From NCBI GenBank assembly GCA_029882335.1, contig JAOUKW010000111.1:1-10967 (forward strand): a stretch of 10,967 nt of DNA. Reading direction: 5' to 3'. This DNA comes from Candidatus Heimdallarchaeota archaeon. GTDB taxonomy: Archaea; Asgardarchaeota; Heimdallarchaeia; Heimdallarchaeales; Kariarchaeaceae. Positions 7,180 through 10,967 of this stretch are shown here, piece after piece. The first letter of the stretch is position 1; every line of letters begins with the position of its first letter. The notes under the pieces are model-generated. The model searched no databases, was not told the DNA's origin, and was given only the letters and a program-made list of their open reading frames with translations. A program made the position numbers and the translations under genes.

Positions 7180-7565
7180 TGAAAGAGATTACCCGAGTTG
7201 TAAAGGCATATGAAGATGCAATTAATCAGAACAGAATTGTGGGCTCTCAATGTACTTCATGTCAGGATATATCAGTCCCACCAAGACCATTGTGCAAGAA
7301 TTGTGGTTCTTCAGAAATTGAAATAACAACCATTGAAGGAGCTGGAACTTTGCTCACTTGGACTGTAATCCACATCGCCCCACCATCTCATCTCGAAAGG
7401 GTACCATACATTTTGGGAATTGTGGAATTAAAGAATAATCAAAAATTAACAGGAATTGTGGAATTGGAAGAGGGAATTAATCCCGACTTTGGAATGGAAT
7501 TAATTGCTGATTTTGAAGAAGGACAAGAAGGTGCCAGTCGATTACGCTGGAGAAGTAGAATCTAA
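7179..7565 (+). CDS. DUF35 zinc-ribbon/OB-fold protein, thiolase partner
   Basis: A 128-residue OB-fold acyl-CoA-binding scaffold protein. The rubredoxin-like zinc ribbon is intact: CTSC at 25-28 and CKNC at 39-42, with PPRPL between. It is followed by an OB-fold beta barrel, with GAGTLLTWTVIH as its first strands and YILGIVEL...LTGIVELEEG after. Such proteins sit between thiolase and HMG-CoA synthase in the archaeal complex and shuttle the acyl-CoA intermediate. The ATG at 7179 shares one base with the thiolase TGA (TGATG), and GGTGAT at 7171-7176 inside the thiolase end serves as ribosome-binding site, so translation is probably coupled. A TTG directly upstream is a less likely start. No HMG-CoA synthase gene follows; instead there is a tRNA on the opposite strand. 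Confidence 0.88.
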   Translation: MKEITRVVKAYEDAINQNRIVGSQCTSCQDISVPPRPLCKNCGSSEIEITTIEGAGTLLTWTVIHIAPPSHLERVPYILGIVELKNNQKLTGIVELEEGINPDFGMELIADFEEGQEGASRLRWRSRI

Positions 7566-7636
7566 ACTTAAATATACTTCATATCAGAAAATTGAATTGT
7601 AACCAAATTATATAATAATTTAAAAATAGGGAAAAA

Positions 7637-7721
7637 TACGGGGAGTGGGATTCGAACCCACGAATTTCTAAAAAACTAGGACCTAAACCTAGCGCCGTTG
7701 ACCAGGCTGGGCGATCCCCGT
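7637..7721 (-). tRNA. tRNA-Leu(UAG)
   Basis: On the minus strand the 85-nt gene folds as a type II cloverleaf: acceptor ACGGGGA/TCCCCGT (seven pairs, A1:U72), D-arm around AGCCTGGTCAAC, anticodon stem CTAGG/CCTAG with loop TTTAGGT giving anticodon UAG, a 14-nt variable region TTTTTTAGAAATTC and T-arm GTGGG-TTCGAAT-CCCAC. The discriminator is A and CCA is not encoded. There is no intron. The variable arm can form only a weak three-pair U-A/U-G stem where archaeal tRNA-Leu usually has G-C pairs. Candidate upstream TATA-like sequences on the minus strand are at 7762-7767 (TTATAA, spacing suits a short 5' leader) and 7733-7742 (too close to be the start-determining box unless the transcript starts inside the gene). 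Confidence 0.95.
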
Positions 7722-7998
7722 GTGAGGTATAATTATATAAATACCGTGATATCCTATCTACTTATAATCTTTTAACTTAATCGTTATTTACCTCTAATGA
7801 TTTCAAAAAATAATTTTAAAATCAATTAATTATGGAACTTTAGAGTTCCTCAGTTAAGTTGTATGGTGACTAGTACTAAATTAGAATATAGTTAGTAGCT
7901 CAATAGGGATGAGTACAATAAAACTAAAATTCTTTGTTAGAAGTGAAATTTAATTTATATTAACTTACAATATTATGATTTGTTTTGTTTATATTCAA
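7722..7998. other. Non-coding AT-rich spacer with one short hairpin
   Basis: This 277-bp stretch between the tRNA gene and the stop of the surface-protein gene holds no plausible protein gene. The longest ATG reading frame I noted is 14 codons (7909-7953). It contains a perfect 6-bp inverted repeat GGAACT-TTAG-AGTTCC at 7834-7849, without a T-run directly after it. Promoter elements of the tRNA lie in its first 50 bp. Confidence 0.4.
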
Positions 7999-10407
7999 TT
8001 ATAAATCGAAATTTGATTTTCTCTTTTTGATTAGAAATACAATAACACCAATAATGGCAGCACCAGCTAAACTACCATAAAATATGGGACTTGTAAATAT
8101 TCTTACAAAAATATTTTCTTCATCAAAATTAATTAATGTTAAGGAAAGATCAGGAAGAGTATAAGGGGAAGATCTATAGAACTGGATATTGAAGGTTGCA
8201 TTTAGTCCATTAATAGGATTACCAAAGTTGAGAAATAGTAATGGACTTGACGCATGTAGTAGTACAAAATCTAATTCAATTGTATAATAATTTATCTGAT
8301 TAATACTCTGCACACTAGCCCCAATATTATTATACCATACATTTAAATTACTTTCTAAAAATAATGATGCAGTGAGCGATCTATTTTCAGACGTAATTGT
8401 TAAATGATAAACACCATCACCAAAACCAAAGTTCATGAAGTATTGAATAGTATTATTTAGAGATGGTAGAAATCCTGTGAAGCCATTAGAAATATCAGTA
8501 AATTCATAAATTGAAGAAGGATTAGCACCTTGTAAGCGATCAAAATTACTTATTCGTTTAATTTTTAATTGTGCATCTACATCAACGTTATATTCAATAA
8601 CAGGTTCATTAAATGGGTCTTGAGTAGTTGAATTCCATAAAGTATTATTAAAATGTTGGACTCGCATATAAAGACCCTCAAAATTATATTCTGGAAGTAA
8701 ATATTCAATTGTTGAATCTACAGAATACGAAGTATTAGTAGATGAACTAACATGGGAGAACATTGCATAAGGAATGTCAATAACATTTGTATTACAATTC
8801 TTACCCTGTTTATTACAAGTTGTTACAGACGTAGAATCACCAACTCCAGAACCGATCCAATTCCCATTTACATCAAAATAATCAATTTCTATCAGTACAG
8901 TCATATTCTCTTGAGTTAAATATGTAAAATTATATAATTCCCATAAATTGTCCAAATTTGTTAAAAATATCATCTGGGGATTATTTATCTCAAGATCCAT
9001 GGTAAGCTCATCAGTACTCATTATCGTTTTGTCAATTGAATTAATTTGTACATTAATATCTCGAGGTAGTTGCACAATATAACTACCTGAAGAAATTATA
9101 GTAAAATCGGCATCATTGAAATTATATATGTCATTTAAACTGCTTAATGAAATTGTTTCTTTGGTGTTGACATTGGTCATTTCCATGGTAACAGGTGAAG
9201 TGGAGTTGATAGTTAATATTTCATTAGATCCTACTTCAAGCTTATAATAATTATTAAGATTATTATATGATAAGCCACCAGTAAAAAAATTGGTATTTTT
9301 TGGTATTGTAGGAATTTCATGAGTTTGTGACGATATGGAATAATCAAGTAAATAACCCTCTTGAAGTTCCAAATCTTCCTTTAACGCTTTTACATCAGCA
9401 TCTTCGTCATTTGGAGGAGTAATAACTATTGCAAAATAAGAGGATCCAAGGGATCCTTTTTCAGTACTAAAAGTGGGTAAATTATTCAATAAATCTTCAA
9501 ATTTAATTCCTAAAGAGTTACCAAAAAAAGCAAGAACAGTCAATTCACCAAAATAATATGTATTAGGTAAGGTACCATATTGACTTGAATCAACAATATA
9601 TTCCTGGGTTTCGATATCGAAACTAAATTCGGATACTGATTCATCAGATACTGTATATTGAAATAACTTAGCTTCTGGATCTGTACCTTCAAGATGCTCT
9701 GCAATTTGACGATCAAATGTTTGAACATCTTCAACCAAAGACAACTCAAATTTTGAAAAGTACAAATTTTCATTTAATGGTTCAAAAAATACAGTATAGA
9801 TTCCAGATTCATACGGTACTATCGGTATTTGTTTTTGGTTATACCTGTAAAACACTTCTGTACTTCTTTCTATTTTTTCAGATGGTGAAATCAATGTTAA
9901 TCGGATCATTGATTGCAATGAACTCTCCCCCTCGATACCAAGAGATAAAATCAATGGATCACCTGCAGTTCCTTCAAATTTAAATCCATAATTATTTCCA
10001 GGGGTTAATATACTATTTCCATCATTGAAATTCCTTAAAATATCATAATAAGTGAATGAATAATTAATTGAAAGTAAATCGGATGATTCATTTCTCGCTT
10101 GTAATATTCCTTGATTTAAATTGGGAGTAAATTGTTGAAAAGCGGATGTAATACCCTGTTGATTTCTTTGATTCTCATCATAATAAATACTTCTAAAGCT
10201 ACCTCTTTCTGTCCAAAAATCACTTGAAATTGTAGAAAGATATGAATTTGGTTGAATATAAATATCATTATAACTATTAGAAGAGAAAGAACCAACTTCA
10301 TTAATTTGAAATGGAAATACAATATTGGCTTCTTCTGCTCCCACCATAGGAGATTGTAAGAGCAATCCAAATAGTAAACCAAAAATAACGAATTTTCTAA
10401 TTTCCAT
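7999..10407 (-). CDS. Large secreted, C-terminally membrane-anchored surface protein of unknown function
   Basis: An 802-residue type I membrane protein, numbered from ATG 10407. Residues 1-24 are a signal peptide (MEIRKF, hydrophobic GLLFGLLL core, likely cut after VGA). The ectodomain is rich in Asn, Ser and Tyr with about eleven N-x-S/T sequons. Three segments look like beta-sandwich (PPC-like) domains: about 134-224 (LTPGNNYGFKFEG ... GIYTVFFEP), 373-449 (GSYIVQL) and 642-744 (GVYHLTITS). The only cysteines, C531 and C538 (CNKQGKNC), could form a disulfide. A hydrophobic helix at about 775-793 is followed by KKRK, a stop-transfer signal leaving a nine-residue cytoplasmic tail. I recognise no catalytic motif. 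An upstream ATG at 10446 would add 13 residues but would place the TATA-like box (10428-10436) inside the gene, so 10407 is preferred. Adhesin, S-layer-associated or receptor roles are guesses. Confidence 0.72.
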   Translation of the reverse strand: MEIRKFVIFGLLFGLLLQSPMVGAEEANIVFPFQINEVGSFSSNSYNDIYIQPNSYLSTISSDFWTERGSFRSIYYDENQRNQQGITSAFQQFTPNLNQGILQARNESSDLLSINYSFTYYDILRNFNDGNSILTPGNNYGFKFEGTAGDPLILSLGIEGESSLQSMIRLTLISPSEKIERSTEVFYRYNQKQIPIVPYESGIYTVFFEPLNENLYFSKFELSLVEDVQTFDRQIAEHLEGTDPEAKLFQYTVSDESVSEFSFDIETQEYIVDSSQYGTLPNTYYFGELTVLAFFGNSLGIKFEDLLNNLPTFSTEKGSLGSSYFAIVITPPNDEDADVKALKEDLELQEGYLLDYSISSQTHEIPTIPKNTNFFTGGLSYNNLNNYYKLEVGSNEILTINSTSPVTMEMTNVNTKETISLSSLNDIYNFNDADFTIISSGSYIVQLPRDINVQINSIDKTIMSTDELTMDLEINNPQMIFLTNLDNLWELYNFTYLTQENMTVLIEIDYFDVNGNWIGSGVGDSTSVTTCNKQGKNCNTNVIDIPYAMFSHVSSSTNTSYSVDSTIEYLLPEYNFEGLYMRVQHFNNTLWNSTTQDPFNEPVIEYNVDVDAQLKIKRISNFDRLQGANPSSIYEFTDISNGFTGFLPSLNNTIQYFMNFGFGDGVYHLTITSENRSLTASLFLESNLNVWYNNIGASVQSINQINYYTIELDFVLLHASSPLLFLNFGNPINGLNATFNIQFYRSSPYTLPDLSLTLINFDEENIFVRIFTSPIFYGSLAGAAIIGVIVFLIKKRKSNFDL

Positions 10408-10427
10408 ATATAAGTACTGACGTTTTA

Positions 10428-10436
10428 AATTATAAA
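10428..10436 (-). promoter_or_regulatory. TATA-like box deciding the start of the surface-protein gene
   Basis: On the minus strand this reads TTTATAATT, centred about 25 nt before the ATG at 10407, which matches a leaderless archaeal promoter. It lies inside the 39-nt extension that the upstream ATG (10446) would create, so it argues for the shorter protein whose first residues form a clean signal peptide. Confidence 0.45.
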
Positions 10437-10477
10437 AATATTGCAATATGAATATTAATCAGTTGCAATTTTCAAAA

Positions 10478-10967
10478 TTAGGCAAACATTGTGGTATCTT
10501 CTTTAATTGGTTTAAAATTTACAGATTCACCTGGATTTATTGCATGTACAGCAATACCAGTACCATCAAGTGCATGGGTAAGATCATTGGGATTTCCGGC
10601 AAGAATTGGAAAAGTACCGTAATGTATTGGAATTATTGATTTTAATCCAAGCAATTGAGCAGCGTATGCAGCTCCGATACTATCCATCGTATAGTGACCA
10701 CCAATAGCTAACATTCCTATTTTAGGTTGAAATAGATCCGCAATAATTTTCATGTCTGCAGATACTCCAGTATCACCACAATGATACAATATATTCCCAT
10801 CTGGAAATTCTATTACATATCCACCTGGATTCCCTAGGTACAAAACATCACCATTACTATTATATCCGGATGAATGGCTAGATGGTACCATAGTTATCTT
10901 GATACCTTCATATTCAAATGTACCGCCAAAATTCATTCCAACGACATTTTCCAATCCTTGTGATATT
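10478..10967 (-). CDS. UPF0173 metal-dependent hydrolase (MBL fold), 5' end outside the window
   Basis: The frame is open from the window edge to a TAA at 10478-10480, giving about 162 C-terminal residues of a metallo-beta-lactamase-fold hydrolase of the UPF0173 (YtkL-like) family. Counting from the TTG codon at 10954, family marks are ENVVGMNFGGTFEYEGIKI, PSSHSSG (H27), the YHCGDTG loop (D61), IGGHYTMD (H87) and IPIHYGTFP (H111). These include the metal ligands expected in this half; the HxHxDH motif should lie upstream of the window. The residues before the TTG (ISQGL) continue the family's usual SGKG-(V/L)ENVVGMN sequence, so the TTG is not the start and the gene is truncated by the window, not by mutation. 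A cytoplasmic hydrolase, substrate unknown. The surface-protein gene follows on the same strand 70 bp later with its own promoter. Confidence 0.88.
   Translation of the reverse strand, partial: ISQGLENVVGMNFGGTFEYEGIKITMVPSSHSSGYNSNGDVLYLGNPGGYVIEFPDGNILYHCGDTGVSADMKIIADLFQPKIGMLAIGGHYTMDSIGAAYAAQLLGLKSIIPIHYGTFPILAGNPNDLTHALDGTGIAVHAINPGESVNFKPIKEDTTMFA

Noticed and set aside
7885..7915. TAGCTCAATAGGG, similar to a tRNA D-arm
   Set aside because: No anticodon arm, T-arm (GTTCGAATC-like) or acceptor pairing follows at tRNA spacing.
7909..7953. 14-codon frame MSTIKLKFFVRSEI, reminiscent of the first strand of MoaD/ubiquitin-like proteins
   Set aside because: It ends at a stop after one strand, and no other frame continues the fold; too short to call a gene or a remnant.
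9441..9462. Inverted repeat AGGATCC-AAG-GGATCCT followed by T residues, like a hairpin terminator
   Set aside because: The T-run is on the plus strand while the gene there runs on the minus strand, and the site is in the middle of an intact reading frame.
9608..9623. Perfect 16-bp palindrome GTTTCGATATCGAAAC
   Set aside because: It lies well inside the surface-protein gene and encodes ordinary residues (FDIE region); a single such palindrome in 11 kb is only mildly unlikely, and there is no second copy.
10408..10446. Upstream ATG (10446) for the surface protein
   Set aside because: The 13 added residues would precede a clean signal peptide and contain the likely TATA box, so the extension is probably untranslated.

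Overview
The window is AT-rich and reads as an archaeal chromosome segment. The archaeal signs are: a two-subunit aconitase-X (phosphomevalonate dehydratase) gene pair, a thiolase overlapped by a DUF35 zinc-ribbon/OB-fold partner, a type II tRNA-Leu with no encoded CCA, and TATA-like boxes sitting about 26 nt before several start codons (leaderless-type promoters). The low GC, a SepF-like protein, and a large Asn/Ser-rich surface protein with one C-terminal membrane anchor would fit an Asgard (Heimdallarchaeia-like) or an AT-rich Thaumarchaeota-like lineage. That placement is inference and cannot be settled from the window alone.

Layout. 1-42 is the likely 3' tip of a short-chain dehydrogenase gene (+). 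144-1547 (+) encodes a Nudix/metallo-beta-lactamase fusion. It converges, with only 4 bp between, on the AcnX small (1552-1971) and large (1964-3184) subunit genes (-), which overlap by 8 bp. A divergent spacer then leads to a HIT-family nucleotide hydrolase/transferase (3319-3870, +) and a 12-helix MFS symporter-like protein (3946-5277, +). Next is a small membrane-anchored SepF-like protein (5403-5792, -), divergent from the thiolase-DUF35 pair (about 6028-7565, +). A tRNA-Leu(UAG) gene (7637-7721, -) lies in the following non-coding stretch. The right end holds a type I membrane/surface protein of about 802 residues (7999-10407, -) and the C-terminal part of a UPF0173 metallo-hydrolase (10478 to beyond the window end, -).

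Functional links. AcnX performs the dehydration that defines the modified archaeal mevalonate pathway. The thiolase/DUF35 pair resembles the enzyme and scaffold that feed acetoacetyl-CoA into that pathway. The HMG-CoA synthase often found with thiolase and DUF35 is absent here. The other genes look like independent housekeeping or surface functions, most with their own promoter.

The items most worth a second look are: a probable non-canonical ATT start for the thiolase, supported by a GGTG ribosome-binding site and a family-like N-terminus; a SepF-like domain tethered by a true transmembrane helix; the Nudix-MBL fusion with an altered Nudix box; and the unrecognised surface protein built of beta-sandwich-like segments. 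I found no CRISPR array, insertion sequence, integrase, toxin-antitoxin pair or defence cluster.
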